Made by a program: the position numbers and the translations under genes. Below are positions 36,055 through 45,635 of a stretch of 64,000 bases of DNA, piece by piece (position 1 is the stretch's first letter; each line of letters begins with the position of its first letter). The DNA is from a bacterium. Its GTDB lineage: Bacteria > Actinomycetota > Acidimicrobiia > Spongiisociales > ZC4RG35. The DNA lies in contig JAPPFC010000036.1 of NCBI GenBank assembly GCA_028824015.1, positions 1-64,000 on the forward strand. The letters are read 5' to 3'. The notes under the pieces were generated by a model. The model was not told the origin of the DNA, ran no database searches, and saw only the letters and a list, made by a program, of their open reading frames with translations.

Positions 36055-36342
36055 TCAGCCTTCCACGGCCTGTTTGGAAGCTATGGCCCTCTTGGCGATG
36101 CGTATCGACCCGTACTCAAGTTCGATCACCACTGAGTCCTCCTCCACGCTGCGAACCTGTCCCATGATTCCCCCAATGGTCTGCACCTGGTCGCCCAAAT
36201 TCAGGTTCGCCACCAGTTCCTGCTGCTGGCGTGCTCGCTTGCGTTGGGGCCTGATGAGCAGAAAATAAAAGAACAAAAGAAACCCGCCGAGGACCAGCCA
36301 GGTGAAAATCGGGCTTCCTGCCGACTCTTGAGCGAAAATCAT
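36055..36342 (-). CDS. yajC: Preprotein translocase subunit YajC
   Basis: The ATG at 36342 lies 9 nt after AGGAG, a better start than the TTG used by the track. 95 aa with one N-terminal membrane helix ('FTWLVLGGFLLFFYFLLIRPQRKRARQQQELVANL') and a small basic cytoplasmic domain ('GDQVQTIGGIMGQVRSVEEDSVVIEL'), both typical of YajC. It starts the secDF unit, 3 bp upstream of secD. Confidence 0.93.
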   Translation of the reverse strand: MIFAQESAGSPIFTWLVLGGFLLFFYFLLIRPQRKRARQQQELVANLNLGDQVQTIGGIMGQVRSVEEDSVVIELEYGSIRIAKRAIASKQAVEG

Positions 36343-36378
36343 TACCGACAACTCCTGTTTAAGTGCGCCTGAAAGCTA

Positions 36379-37503
36379 TCAGATTAGCGGGCCGGGTGCG
36401 TCGCCGGAAACTCTCAGTTCTGCGAACCGGCGACAGAACCCGGAGAAATCTCCCGCAACTATCGCCTGGCGGGCGGCGCTCATCAACCCTGTCACATAGG
36501 CGAGGTTGTGAATGGAGATCAGACGCTGAGAAGACATCTCCCGCACCCGCAGCAGATGTCGCAGATAGGAACGGGTGTAACGACCGCAGACCGAGCATTC
36601 ACAGTCGGGGTCGAGAGGCCGCTCGTCGGTGGCGAAGGGTGCTGAGCGCAGGTTGTAGTCGCCCCTTCGTCCCAGGACCTTCCCGTGCCGGGCCAGGCGG
36701 GTGGGCCAGACGCAGTCGAACATGTCCACGCCCCTGGCTATGCCGTCGAGGAGTCCCTGCGGGTCCCCGACGCCCATCAGGTAACGAGGACGCCCCGGGG
36801 GGAGTTCCTCCATGGCCGCCTCCAACGCCAGGTTGCGCTCCGACGCCGGCTCGCCCACCGAGAGGCCTCCGATGCCGAATCCCGGAAAGCCCAGTGCGGC
36901 GGTGGCCGCGGCGCTGGTCCGGCGGAGTTCCGGCGACACGCCTCCCTGCACGATCCCGAACAGGGCCTGGTCGGGACGGCGATGGGCGGCCAGGGACCGC
37001 TCCGACCAGCGGAGGGTGCGCTCCATCGCGCTCCGGAGATCGGGTAGCGGGGAGGGAAGACCCAGGCAGATGTCGAGCACCATGGCGACGTCCGATCCCA
37101 ACCTCTCCTGGTGTCGCACCGCCTGCTCGGGTGTGAGGCTCACCTCCGACCCGTCGTAGACGGAGCGAAAGACCGCTCCTTCCTCGGTTATCCGGGGACC
37201 GAGGGAGAAGACCTGATACCCCCCGGAATCGGTGAGGACCGGACGGCGCCACGACATGAAACCGTGCAGACCGCCCATCCGCTGGATCAGCTCCGACCCC
37301 GGTCTCAGCATCAGGTGATAGGTGTTGGCCAGCACCATGGTGGTCCCTATCTCCTCGAGGTCCGCGGCGTCCAGGCCCTTGACGGAGGCGCGGGTGCCGA
37401 CCGGCATGAACACCGGAGTGGGGACGTCCCCGTGCGGGGTGTGAAGCGTCCCCGCCCGGGCTGGGCCGTCAGTCGCCTCCGGCGTCCAGGAGACCGGGGT
37501 CAT
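36379..37503 (-). CDS. tgt: tRNA-guanine transglycosylase
   Basis: Tgt exchanges G34 of tRNA-Asp/Asn/His/Tyr for the queuosine precursor preQ1. 374 aa. The catalytic Asp residues lie in 'LTDSGGYQVFSLG' and 'MFDCVWPTRLARHG'. The zinc site is 'CECSVCGRYTRSYLRHLLRVREMSSQRLISIHN' (CxCxxC...H). 'GGLSVGEP' and 'RYLMGVGDPQGLLDGIARG' are also present. It overlaps queA by 4 bp, so the cell makes or salvages queuosine. Confidence 0.95.
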   Translation of the reverse strand: MTPVSWTPEATDGPARAGTLHTPHGDVPTPVFMPVGTRASVKGLDAADLEEIGTTMVLANTYHLMLRPGSELIQRMGGLHGFMSWRRPVLTDSGGYQVFSLGPRITEEGAVFRSVYDGSEVSLTPEQAVRHQERLGSDVAMVLDICLGLPSPLPDLRSAMERTLRWSERSLAAHRRPDQALFGIVQGGVSPELRRTSAAATAALGFPGFGIGGLSVGEPASERNLALEAAMEELPPGRPRYLMGVGDPQGLLDGIARGVDMFDCVWPTRLARHGKVLGRRGDYNLRSAPFATDERPLDPDCECSVCGRYTRSYLRHLLRVREMSSQRLISIHNLAYVTGLMSAARQAIVAGDFSGFCRRFAELRVSGDAPGPLI

Positions 37504-38528
37504 TCCCGGCCCATCCCGGGGTGGCGCTCGGCCAGCATCGCGTCACCGAAGGAGAGAAAGCGATACCCGTGCTCCAACGCCCTCCGATACGCCTCCCTCC
37601 ACTCTTCGCCCATGAAGGCCCACACCAGGGCCAGCAAACTTGATCTGGGGGCGTGGAAATTCGTGACCATGAGATCCACTACCCGGAACTGATAGCCCGG
37701 CGTCACGTACAGACTGGTTTGCCCTTCCCGAGCAGTCACCAGCCCGTCGGAGGTGGCGCAGCTCTCCAGGGTCCTGACCACCGTGGTGCCCACCGCCACC
37801 ACCCGGCCACCCCTGGCCCGGCAGCGTTCCACCGCAACCGCCGCCTGGTCGGGAAGCCGGAACTGCTCCGCTCCCATGGGATGGTCCTCGATCCGTTCGG
37901 CGCCGATCGGCCGGAAGGTGGCCCACCCCACCTCCAAGTCGATCTCGGTTCGCTCCACTCCCTTCTGGGACAGGGCCTGCAGGACCCGGTTCGTGAAGTG
38001 CAGTCCGGCGGTGGGGGCCGCGGATGATCCGAGACGGGAGGCGAAGACCGTCTGGTAACGCTCGGGGTCTTCGAGGGACCGGCTTATGTAGGGGGGAAGG
38101 GGCACCTCTCCTTCCCCTTCCATGAGTTCCTCCACCTCTCCGGGACCGGACAGTTCCAGTACCGCCACTCCATCAACCGGCCCGGAGACCACCTCCGCTC
38201 GAAGCGGGCCGAACCGTAGCAGGACCCCCGGACGGAGCCGCCGGGCCGGACGCAGGAGCGCCTCCCACCTCTCCGCCGAGAGTCGGCGCAGGACCAACGC
38301 CTCCACTCTTCCTCCCGTCCCCGCCTTCACGCCCCGCAGGCGGGCAGCCCGCACCCTGGTCCGGTTGACCACCACCAGGTCTCCAGCTTCCAAAAGGTCG
38401 GCCAGTTCCAAAAAGGTCCGGTGCGTGAAGGTCCGGGTGTCCAGCAGACGCGAGGCATGCCGCGGCTCGACCGGGGTCTGGGCCACCGCTTCCGGTGGAA
38501 GGGGATAATCCAACTCGACGGTGAGCAT
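37500..38528 (-). CDS. queA: S-adenosylmethionine:tRNA ribosyltransferase-isomerase
   Basis: QueA adds the epoxycyclopentane ring to preQ1-tRNA using SAM, the step after Tgt. 342 aa. 'YPLPPEAVAQTPVEPRHASRLL', 'LVVVNRTRVRAARLRG', 'PLPPYISRSLEDPERYQTVFA', 'SAAPTAGLHFT', 'EIDLEVGWATFRPI' and 'TNFHAPRSSLLALVWAFMG' are family motifs. The partner tgt is coupled downstream. A 12-bp gap separates it from ruvB, continuing the common ruv-queA-tgt-yajC-secDF order. Confidence 0.95.
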   Translation of the reverse strand: MLTVELDYPLPPEAVAQTPVEPRHASRLLDTRTFTHRTFLELADLLEAGDLVVVNRTRVRAARLRGVKAGTGGRVEALVLRRLSAERWEALLRPARRLRPGVLLRFGPLRAEVVSGPVDGVAVLELSGPGEVEELMEGEGEVPLPPYISRSLEDPERYQTVFASRLGSSAAPTAGLHFTNRVLQALSQKGVERTEIDLEVGWATFRPIGAERIEDHPMGAEQFRLPDQAAVAVERCRARGGRVVAVGTTVVRTLESCATSDGLVTAREGQTSLYVTPGYQFRVVDLMVTNFHAPRSSLLALVWAFMGEEWREAYRRALEHGYRFLSFGDAMLAERHPGMGRE

Positions 38529-38540
38529 CTCCGGCCGGAG

Positions 38541-39563
38541 TCAGACCAAGCGGAGTTGAGGATCGGCCGGAGGGGTCAGGCCCAGATGGAGGTAGGTCCC
38601 CTCGGTGGCGACTCTTCCTCTGGGGGTCCGCTGCAGGAGTCCCGCCTGCAGGAGAAAGGGCTCGTAGGCCTCCTCCACCGTCTCCGGTTCCTCGCCGACC
38701 GCGATCGCCAGGGTCCCCAAGCCGACCGGACCGCCGCCGAACTTGTGAACCACCGACTCCAGGATCGCCCGGTCCACCTTGTCCAGTCCCATCTCGTCCA
38801 CCTCAAGCATCGCCAGGGCCCGGTGCGCCACCTCGCCGGTCACGGACCCGTCCGACCGGGCGATCGCGTAGTCGCGCACCCGGGCCAGGAGCCGGTTGGC
38901 CACCCGGGCGGTGCCCCGGCTCCGCGCCGCGATTATCTCGGCCCCCGCACCGGTGATCTTCACTCCCAGAATCCCTGCGGAGCGCACCACAATCTGGCGG
39001 AGTTCCTCGGGCGTGTAATAGTCGAAGCGCTCGATGATCTGGAAACGATCCCGCAGGGGGGATGAGATCATCCCCAGCCGGGTCGTGGCGCCCACCAGCG
39101 TGAAGGGCTGGAGGTTCAGCCGGTAGGTGGTGGCGCCTGCCCCTCTGCCGACCACTATGTCCAGCGCGTAGTCCTCCATCGCCGGGTACAGGACCTCCTC
39201 CACCATCCGGGACAGCCGGTGAAGTTCGTCCACGAAGAAAATGTCGCCTCTCTCCAGGCCCGACAGGATCGAAGCCAGGTCTCCCGGCCGGTCCAGGGCG
39301 GGGCCGGAAGTCCTTCGCATGTTGGCGCCCAACTCCTGGGCGATCACCCCCGCCATGGAGGTCTTGCCCAATCCGGGCGGACCGGAGAAGAGCACATGCC
39401 CCATGGGAATGCCCATCTTGGCGGCCGCCTCGATGGAGACCCGGAGCCTCTCCTGCAGGAGGGGTTGGCCGATGAACTCGCCCAGGAACCGGGGGCGCAA
39501 GGAGGCTTCCAACTCGGCCTCCCCCTTCACCGGCTGCTGGGCGACCACCCGTTCCTCTCTCAT
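38541..39563 (-). CDS. ruvB: Holliday junction branch-migration ATPase RuvB
   Basis: 340 aa AAA+ helicase. 'LRPRFLGEFIGQPLLQERLRVSIEAA', Walker A 'GPPGLGKTS', Walker B 'FFVDELHRL', sensor 'LVGATTRLGMISSPLRDRF' and the winged-helix C-terminus ('GPVGLGTLAIAVGEEPETVEEAYEPFLLQAGLLQRTPRGRVAT'). RuvB hexamers drive branch migration on RuvA-bound junctions. The start codon overlaps the ruvA stop (ATGA). Confidence 0.96.
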   Translation of the reverse strand: MREERVVAQQPVKGEAELEASLRPRFLGEFIGQPLLQERLRVSIEAAAKMGIPMGHVLFSGPPGLGKTSMAGVIAQELGANMRRTSGPALDRPGDLASILSGLERGDIFFVDELHRLSRMVEEVLYPAMEDYALDIVVGRGAGATTYRLNLQPFTLVGATTRLGMISSPLRDRFQIIERFDYYTPEELRQIVVRSAGILGVKITGAGAEIIAARSRGTARVANRLLARVRDYAIARSDGSVTGEVAHRALAMLEVDEMGLDKVDRAILESVVHKFGGGPVGLGTLAIAVGEEPETVEEAYEPFLLQAGLLQRTPRGRVATEGTYLHLGLTPPADPQLRLV

Positions 39564-40129
39564 CTCCCCAGCTCCGCCAGCGCGGCCTTCAATTGGTCCT
39601 CGAAGGGAGCGCCGGCGTCAATCCTCTCGGCCGCCCGGCGGATCTCGTGACTGCGATAACCCAGACCGGAGAGGGCTGCCCATAGGTCGGCGGACCGGGA
39701 GGCGCCCTCCAACACGTTTGCGTCCGATGCCTCCAGCTTGCCCTTGAGATCCAGTATCAGTCTCTGGGCGGTCTTCTTCCCCACTCCGTTCACCCTGGTG
39801 AAGGCAGCCACGTCCTCCTGGCGCACCGCCTCTCGAACTTCGTCCGTGGCCAGGGTGGAGAGGACCGCCAATGCCATCTTCGGCCCCACCCCCTGGGCGG
39901 AGAGCAACACCCGGAACAGGTCCCGCTCCTCGGAGTGGCCGAACCCGTACAGTCTCATCCCGTCGGCCCACACATGCATGTGAGTGCTTATCACGATCTC
40001 CCTCCTTTCCCCGGGGAGGTTCTCAACCGCAGAGGGCGGCATGGTCACCTCGTATCCCACACCCCCCACATCGATGACGATCCCCTCCGGTTTTCTCTCG
40101 GCCAGCGTTCCCCGTAATGATCCTATCAC
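39560..40129 (-). CDS. ruvA: Holliday junction DNA helicase subunit RuvA
   Basis: 189 aa, GTG start within the ruvC stop. An N-terminal OB fold ('MIGSLRGTLAERKPEGIVIDVGGVGYEV'), two helix-hairpin-helix motifs ('LLSAQGVGPKMALAVLS', 'FTRVNGVGKKTAQRLILDLKGKL') and a small C-terminal domain that contacts RuvB ('WAALSGLGYRSHEIRRAAERI'). It recognises four-way junctions for RuvB and RuvC. Confidence 0.95.
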   Translation of the reverse strand: MIGSLRGTLAERKPEGIVIDVGGVGYEVTMPPSAVENLPGERREIVISTHMHVWADGMRLYGFGHSEERDLFRVLLSAQGVGPKMALAVLSTLATDEVREAVRQEDVAAFTRVNGVGKKTAQRLILDLKGKLEASDANVLEGASRSADLWAALSGLGYRSHEIRRAAERIDAGAPFEDQLKAALAELGR

Positions 40130-40608
40130 GTCACGATTTCCAGGTGCAGGTGCTGGAGGTGACAGATCGCCACCGCCACCGCATCGAACGCGTCATGAGG
40201 CAAGCCGTCCTCCGACAGCCTCAGGGTCTTCCACAGGGATCGTTGTACCGCCTCCTTGGTGGCGCGCCCATCACCGGTCACAACTTTCTTTATGGTGCTG
40301 GGAATGTACTCCCGAACGGGTATCCCCGCTTCGGCGGAGGTGAGCATCACCACGCCCGTGGCTCTCTCCACCGCCGATGCCGCGGAGCGGTTCCCCTTTA
40401 TGTAGACCTTCTCCAAGGCAAGAGCGCCCGGTTGGTACCGCCGTATCACGTCGGACAGATCGCCGGCCAACTCCTTCAGCCGGTTTTCGAGCGGCCACTT
40501 CACCGGAGTGCTGATCACGCCCATAGCCATCACCCGATGGGGGCTCCCCCGGCTTACCACCGCGTACCCGGTGCGGGCCAAACCAGGATCTACTCCCAAT
40601 ACCAACAC
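40126..40608 (-). CDS. ruvC: Holliday junction resolvase RuvC
   Basis: 160 aa, GTG start. Catalytic acidic residues lie in 'VLGVDPGLARTGYAV' (first Asp), 'ALALEKVYIKGNRSAA' (Glu) and the C-terminal 'EDGLPHDAFDAVAVAICH' (paired Asp). It cuts Holliday junctions symmetrically. First gene of a coupled ruvC-ruvA-ruvB set in which every junction is a 4-bp overlap. Confidence 0.95.
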   Translation of the reverse strand: MLVLGVDPGLARTGYAVVSRGSPHRVMAMGVISTPVKWPLENRLKELAGDLSDVIRRYQPGALALEKVYIKGNRSAASAVERATGVVMLTSAEAGIPVREYIPSTIKKVVTGDGRATKEAVQRSLWKTLRLSEDGLPHDAFDAVAVAICHLQHLHLEIVT

Positions 40609-40680
40609 CTAGTTAAAGTGTAAGGAAAGGCGAACAATCATCCCGGCCTTTCCCCTCTCCGCCGCCCTCCCCGGCGCCCG

Positions 40681-41424
40681 TCACAGGCCGGCCAGCGCCT
40701 CCAGGATCTGGTCGCTGATCTCGAAGTTCGAGAAAACGCTCTGCACGTCGTCGAGGTCCTCCAAGGCGTCCACCAACCTGAGCACCCGGGGCGCCGTGCG
40801 TTGGTCCACGGCCACCTCCGAGATGGGGAGTTGGGTCAGTTCCGCCGACTCCACCGCCAAGCCCGATTCCTCCATCGCAGCCCGGACTCCGGCCATGTCC
40901 CTCGGCGGGGTGATCACCTCCCAGGAGTCACCCGTCTCCCTCACGTCCTCCGCGCCTGCCTCCAGTGCGGCCAGCAGCACATCGTCCTCCTCCCCGGCTG
41001 CGGCGATCAGGCCTTTGGGCTGGAACAGGTAACCGACCGATCCCGGCTCACCCAGGCTCCCCCCATTGCGGGTGAACGCCGCCCGCACGTCGGCCGCGGC
41101 CCGGCGACGGTTGTCGGTGAGGACCTGCACGTAGACCGCCACTCCCCCGGGGGCATACCCCTCATACCACAACTCGTCGTAGGCCACCCCCCCACTCTCC
41201 CCGGTCCCCCGGTTGATCGCCCGGGCGATGTTGTCGTTGGGCATGGAGAACGCCTTGGCCTTGGACACCGCCGCCGCCAATGCATAGTTGGCGTCGGGAT
41301 CACCCCCGCCCTTTCGCGCTTCGGTCTCGATGGCCTTGGCCAGCTTGGCGAAGAGCTTCCCGCGGGCCGCGTCCTGTCGCCCCTTGCGGTGCTTGATGTT
41401 CGCCCACTTGGAATGGCCGGCCAC
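40681..41424 (-). CDS. yebC: YebC/PmpR-family protein
   Basis: 247 aa, GTG start. 'MAGHSKWANIKHRKGRQDAARGKLFAKLAKAIETEARKGGGDPDANYALAAAVSKAKAFSMPNDNIARAINRGTGE' is the characteristic N-terminus of this family. Members were first described as transcription regulators and some are now known to aid translation through difficult (polyproline) sequences. It sits 72 bp upstream of ruvC and 6 bp after pdxT, as in mycobacteria. Confidence 0.94.
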   Translation of the reverse strand: MAGHSKWANIKHRKGRQDAARGKLFAKLAKAIETEARKGGGDPDANYALAAAVSKAKAFSMPNDNIARAINRGTGESGGVAYDELWYEGYAPGGVAVYVQVLTDNRRRAAADVRAAFTRNGGSLGEPGSVGYLFQPKGLIAAAGEEDDVLLAALEAGAEDVRETGDSWEVITPPRDMAGVRAAMEESGLAVESAELTQLPISEVAVDQRTAPRVLRLVDALEDLDDVQSVFSNFEISDQILEALAGL

Positions 41425-41430
41425 GGTCCC

Positions 41431-42009
41431 CTAGCCCCCTCCCCCTTCCATCCACAGCCGGTGGATGCGGGAGTCGTCCGTCAACTCCGGGTGAAAGGAC
41501 AATGCCACGATGCGGCCGGAACGGACCATCACCGGCCGGTCCCCGACCCGGGCCAGCACCTCGACCTCGCTGCCGACCTTCTCCACCCACGGCGCCCGGA
41601 TGAACACGCCGTGAAAGGGCCGGTCCAACCCCTTCACATCCAGATCCATCTCGAAGGACTCGTTCTGCCGGCCGAAGGCGTTACGCCGCACCACCACGTC
41701 CAAGCCTCCCAGCAGTGGCTGGTCTCCCTCGACGATGGCCCCCGCCACCAGAATCATCCCCGCGCAGGTCGCCAGGGTGGGGAGTCCGTCGGCCAGGGCG
41801 GCGCGCAGGGGGTTCAGCAGCCCGAAGCGTTCGGCGAGGCGGCCGATAGTGGTGGACTCGCCCCCCGGAATGACCAACCCGTCCAGTCCCTCCAGCTCCT
41901 CCGGTCGCCGTACCGGTCGATAGGAGACTCCCAGCCTGTCAAGAGCCACCCGGTGTTCCCGCACGTCACCCTGGAGGGCCAGCACCCCGATGGCGGGCGG
42001 CATGGTCAC
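41431..42009 (-). CDS. pdxT: Pyridoxal 5'-phosphate synthase glutaminase subunit
   Basis: PdxT hydrolyses glutamine and channels ammonia to PdxS. Class I amidotransferase triad: Cys in 'LATCAGMIL', and His and Glu in '[11 protein letters not shown]'. '[14 protein letters not shown]' and '[14 protein letters not shown]' are PdxT marks. 192 aa from the GTG at 42009 that overlaps the pdxS stop; the ATG two codons on is an alternative. Confidence 0.95.
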   Translation of the reverse strand: MTMPPAIGVLALQGDVREHRVALDRLGVSYRPVRRPEELEGLDGLVIPGGESTTIGRLAERFGLLNPLRAALADGLPTLATCAGMILVAGAIVEGDQPLLGGLDVVVRRNAFGRQNESFEMDLDVKGLDRPFHGVFIRAPWVEKVGSEVEVLARVGDRPVMVRSGRIVALSFHPELTDDSRIHRLWMEGGGG

Positions 42010-42905
42010 CAGCCCCGTGCGGCCAAACGCTCTGCTGGTTCCAGGGTTCCTATCTCTTTGCCTCGCATGGGCTCTCCCAGACCCCGCGACACCTTCGCCA
42101 CCACCCCGGGGCTGTCCCAGAAGGTGGTCGCCTCCACGATTGCGGCGGCGTAGGCGGCGGGTTGGGAACTCTTGAAAATGCCGCTGCCCACGAACACCCC
42201 GTCACAGCCGAGCGCCATCATCAGGGCCGCGTCGGAGGGCGTGGCGATCCCACCCGCGGCGAAATTGACCACCGGCAGGCGACCCAGGGAAGCCACCTCC
42301 TTCACCAGTTCGACCGGGACCCTCATCTTCCGGGCCTGGTCGGCCTGCTCCTCGTCCGTCATGTCGGCCAGCGCCTCCATCTGGCTGGTGATGGCCCGGA
42401 TGTGTCGCACCGCTTCCACCACGTTGCCGGTACCCGCTTCTCCCTTGGTGCGGATCATCGCGGCGCCCTCCGACAGTCGGCGCAATCCTTCCCCCAGATC
42501 ACGGGCGCCGCAAACGAAGGGAGTGGTGAACGGCCACTTGTCCACGTGGTTCTCTTCGTCGGCAGGGGTGAGCACCTCCGACTCGTCTATGTAGTCCACC
42601 CCCAACTCCTCCAGGACCCGGGCCTCGAGGAAGTGCCCGATCCGACACTTGGCCATCACCGGAACGGTCACAGCCCCCATGATCTCGGTCACCTTGGCCG
42701 GATTGGCCATCCGCGCCACTCCCCCGTCCTTGCGGATGTCGGCCGGAACCCGCTCCAGCGCCATTACGGCCACCGCCCCCGCATCCTCGGCGATACGCGC
42801 CTGCTCGGCGTCGACCACGTCCATGATCACCCCGCCCTTCAACATGTCGGCCAGTCCCCGCTTGACCAACTCGGTGCCGGTCTTCATACCGTTGCTCTGG
42901 TCCAT
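42006..42905 (-). CDS. pdxS: Pyridoxal 5'-phosphate synthase lyase subunit
   Basis: PdxS builds PLP from ribose 5-phosphate, glyceraldehyde 3-phosphate and ammonia. The ATG at 42905 is preferred (AAGGGGC upstream); the track adds six codons. About 299 aa. '[50 protein letters not shown]' contains the phosphate-binding and first active-site Lys regions, and '[19 protein letters not shown]' the second. Deoxyxylulose-independent PLP synthesis is therefore present. Confidence 0.95.
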   Translation of the reverse strand: MDQSNGMKTGTELVKRGLADMLKGGVIMDVVDAEQARIAEDAGAVAVMALERVPADIRKDGGVARMANPAKVTEIMGAVTVPVMAKCRIGHFLEARVLEELGVDYIDESEVLTPADEENHVDKWPFTTPFVCGARDLGEGLRRLSEGAAMIRTKGEAGTGNVVEAVRHIRAITSQMEALADMTDEEQADQARKMRVPVELVKEVASLGRLPVVNFAAGGIATPSDAALMMALGCDGVFVGSGIFKSSQPAAYAAAIVEATTFWDSPGVVAKVSRGLGEPMRGKEIGTLEPAERLAARGW

Positions 42906-42976
42906 GCCCCTTATCGTAACCACTTTTGCGCCCCGGCGGGCCGCAATAGGGACGGTTTACCCGGAGGCCTTCGAAG

Positions 42977-44020
42977 TCATGCGCTCCGGCGAATTACCTT
43001 TTCATAGCATTCCCGGTAAGCCGGGCCCACCCTGTCCCAGGAAAACCTGCCTGCACGTTCGGTACCGGCATCCGAGAGCCGATCCGAGGCGGTCCGACAC
43101 TCCAGTACCTGGTCGACCTGTTCCACCATCCCGGCGACGCTTCCCGGCGCGAAATACCTCGCCGCCGAACCGGCCACGTCCCGAAAGGACGTCAGGTCGG
43201 AGGCGATCACCGCGCAACCTGCCGCCATCGCCTCCACCAGCACTATCCCGAAGCTTTCCCCACCCAGGTTGGGAGCGACATAGACCTCAGCCGACCGCAG
43301 TGTCCGTTCCTTCGCTTCGGTGTCCACCCTGCCCAAATAGACCGCCCCCTCGGGCGGATCGGGCCGCTCGGCGCCCATCACCACCAACTCCGCATGGGGA
43401 TGGCGACTCCTGATCAGCGGCCAGGCCTCCAGCAGGACGCTCAGTCCCTTGCGAGGCTCGTCCCGGCCCAGAAACACCACCCTCCCCCTCTTCCGATCCA
43501 CCCCGTCCCCCCCGATGGTCGTCTCCACCCCGTTGGGAACGATCCGCTCCGGTTCCCATCCCGACGGCAGCGCGGCCGCCGCCTGACGGCTCACTGCGGT
43601 GACCAGGGTCCGGGGCGCTTTGAGGGAACGCACCCAGGGATGCAAACCCCGGTACAACCCGCTAACCCATCGGGGAGGGTCAGCGTGGAAAGTAGCCACC
43701 GCCGGACCCCGCATCCGCAGCGCAGCCACTCCCACCATGGGCATGAGCGGTTCGTGAATGTGCGCCACCTCACCCCAGCCGAGGGTCTCTTTCATCCGGA
43801 CCGAGACTCTCGGCGACAGACAGATCGGCGCCACCGACCGGTTGGCCCGGACACGCACCACCCTTCCCGCCTCCACCCCCATCAGGCCGCCCGGCAGACG
43901 GGGCGCCACGACCCGCACTTCGTCTCCCTGACGCGCCAGCCACTCGGCCAAGCCCAGCACCTGGGCCTGAACGCCCCCGTCCTGGGTCAGGTCATACGGT
44001 GAGACCAGGCAAACCCTCAT
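42977..44020 (-). CDS. pimA: GT4 glycosyltransferase, probable phosphatidylinositol mannosyltransferase
   Basis: 347 aa, GT-B fold. 'MRVCLVSPYDLTQDGGVQAQVLGLAEWLARQGDEV' matches the PimA N-terminus. 'VAHIHEPLMPMVG' is in the middle. 'VFLGRDEPRKGLSVLLEAWPLI' and 'NLGGESFGIVLVEAMAAGCAVIASDL' form the nucleotide-sugar site. It follows an acyltransferase and pgsA exactly as PimA does in mycobacteria, where PimA puts the first mannose on phosphatidylinositol at the inner membrane face. The assignment rests on this context and overall similarity. Confidence 0.85.
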   Translation of the reverse strand: MRVCLVSPYDLTQDGGVQAQVLGLAEWLARQGDEVRVVAPRLPGGLMGVEAGRVVRVRANRSVAPICLSPRVSVRMKETLGWGEVAHIHEPLMPMVGVAALRMRGPAVATFHADPPRWVSGLYRGLHPWVRSLKAPRTLVTAVSRQAAAALPSGWEPERIVPNGVETTIGGDGVDRKRGRVVFLGRDEPRKGLSVLLEAWPLIRSRHPHAELVVMGAERPDPPEGAVYLGRVDTEAKERTLRSAEVYVAPNLGGESFGIVLVEAMAAGCAVIASDLTSFRDVAGSAARYFAPGSVAGMVEQVDQVLECRTASDRLSDAGTERAGRFSWDRVGPAYRECYEKVIRRSA

Positions 44021-44029
44021 AGGACCGGG

Positions 44030-44908
44030 TCACGCCCGATCGGAGGGCCAGTTGGGCTGGAGAAGGTGCCACTGCTCCGGGGCCGCTTTGATCAGGTCCT
44101 CAAAAGCATGCGCCATGAGCTGCGCGCCTTTGCGGAGCCTTTCGGAGAGGGTTCCTTCCCGGGGAATGGCCAGTGGCGGCCTCAGGGCGGCCCGGTAACG
44201 GCTCTTCTTCTCAAAGTAGACGGCCACCGGGATCACCGGACGCCCGGAGCGAATGCCCAACAGCAGGGGGCCGGCCGGCAGGGTTGTCTCTTCGCCGAAG
44301 AACTGCACCGGGATGCCTCTCCCGCTCAGGTCGCGATCAGAAGGCAGGCAAACCGCGGTCCGGCTGTCGAGCTTCTTCTCCAGTTCGCCGAGAAGACCCC
44401 GGTGGGCGAACACGACGTTTATGCCTGTCAAACCCCGCATCCGGGAAAACCAGTCTCGAATGTAGGAGTTAGCCAGGTTTTCGGCCACCGCCACCACCTC
44501 CACATTCAGATCCCAGACGGCTGCGCCGGCCATTTCCCAGTTACCCAGGTGGGGCAGCACCACTACCGCGCCTTTCCCGTCTTCCAGGGCGTCCTCCAGC
44601 ACTTCGACGCCGTCCAGGTCGAAGCGCCCGGCGATCCGCCTCACATTGCGGGGAGCCGCCCAGAGGGACTCCCCCCAGTACTGTCCGTAACTGGCGAACA
44701 TCTTTCTCACCGCCCGGGAGCGGCTGCCGAGCTTCTCGTCCAGCCCTGTCCTACCGGCGTGCCGTCCGGCCATGCGCCGACGCCGCGGCAGAAGCAGGGA
44801 AGCCACCACCCCGGCGGCGCCGCCCAGGGGTTGCACCACCCGCAGGGGCCAGATGCGCATGAATCCCGAAGCGGCCCTCACCCCCCAGTAGGCGAACCGG
44901 GACTTCAC
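44030..44908 (-). CDS. LpxL/HtrB-family acyltransferase, probable PIM acyltransferase
   Basis: The GTG at 44908 overlaps the pgsA stop (GTGA); the track ORF runs back into pgsA. About 292 aa. The family motif HxxxxD/E is 'LPHLGNWEMAG', with 'FAHRGLLGELEKKL', 'VCLPSDRDLSGRGIPVQFFGEETTLPAGPLLLG' and 'PVIPVAVYFE'. By position between pgsA and a PimA-like gene it should acylate mannosylated PI, as mycobacterial PatA does. It should be peripheral to the inner membrane. Confidence 0.85.
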   Translation of the reverse strand: MKSRFAYWGVRAASGFMRIWPLRVVQPLGGAAGVVASLLLPRRRRMAGRHAGRTGLDEKLGSRSRAVRKMFASYGQYWGESLWAAPRNVRRIAGRFDLDGVEVLEDALEDGKGAVVVLPHLGNWEMAGAAVWDLNVEVVAVAENLANSYIRDWFSRMRGLTGINVVFAHRGLLGELEKKLDSRTAVCLPSDRDLSGRGIPVQFFGEETTLPAGPLLLGIRSGRPVIPVAVYFEKKSRYRAALRPPLAIPREGTLSERLRKGAQLMAHAFEDLIKAAPEQWHLLQPNWPSDRA

Positions 44909-45477
44909 CGCTTCAGTTCTCGGTAAGCCACCACGAAGCGGTGCAAGGCCGAAATCCAGCAGAGACCCGTCATGGCCCACAACATGGGCTCGACCCATCC
45001 GGTCAGCAGCCCCAGGGCAAAGAGAATCACCCTTTCGGCCCGGCCCATGAAGCCTCCGGTCCCTCTCAGTCCTTCCGCTTCGGCCCGGGCGCGCAGGTAC
45101 GGGATCATCAACGCGCCGGACACCGACAGGACGATCAGCATCAGCGTCCGCGGCTCCCCGGCGCGGGCCACCGCCAACCCCGAGAAGCAGGCGACCTCGC
45201 CGAGCCGGTCCACCGAGGCATCCAGGAACGCCCCTCTCTTGGAGACCTTGTCAGCCGCGCGCGCAAGCGACCCGTCCAGACCGTCGATCGCCGAACCGGC
45301 CAGGGCGATCAAGGAACCGGTCACCAGAAACTCCAGCGAAATGATCACCGCTCCAACGATGGTCACCCCCAAACCGAAGAAGGTCAGGCCGGCGGGGTTG
45401 ATCCCACACCGGTTCAAGAAACGCCCGATGGGATCAAGCACTCTTCTCAGATGAGGGCGTACCCAGATGTCGATCAC
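44905..45477 (-). CDS. pgsA: CDP-alcohol phosphatidyltransferase (probable phosphatidylinositol phosphate synthase)
   Basis: 190 aa integral membrane enzyme. The catalytic signature D-x2-DG-x2-AR-x8-G-x3-D-x3-D is seen as 'IDGLDGSLARAADKVSKRGAFLDASVDRLGE'. Actinobacterial members of this cluster join CDP-diacylglycerol to inositol phosphate, the entry point to PI and PIM lipids. GTG start. It heads the pgsA-acyltransferase-pimA operon with overlapping junctions. 158 bp upstream begins the divergent EF-G-like gene. Confidence 0.88.
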   Translation of the reverse strand: MIDIWVRPHLRRVLDPIGRFLNRCGINPAGLTFFGLGVTIVGAVIISLEFLVTGSLIALAGSAIDGLDGSLARAADKVSKRGAFLDASVDRLGEVACFSGLAVARAGEPRTLMLIVLSVSGALMIPYLRARAEAEGLRGTGGFMGRAERVILFALGLLTGWVEPMLWAMTGLCWISALHRFVVAYRELKR

Positions 45478-45635
45478 GGCTCTATCACGCTAACCGCTCC
45501 GCCAACCAGCGGCAACTGTCCATCATTACCAAACGGGCCATGCATCCTTAGAAATTACCGTGTGCCCCGGCCAAACGGTGGGCGGGCGGTTTGCGCTATC
45601 CTGAATTGACCTGCCGAATGTCAAGAGGAGCCCGC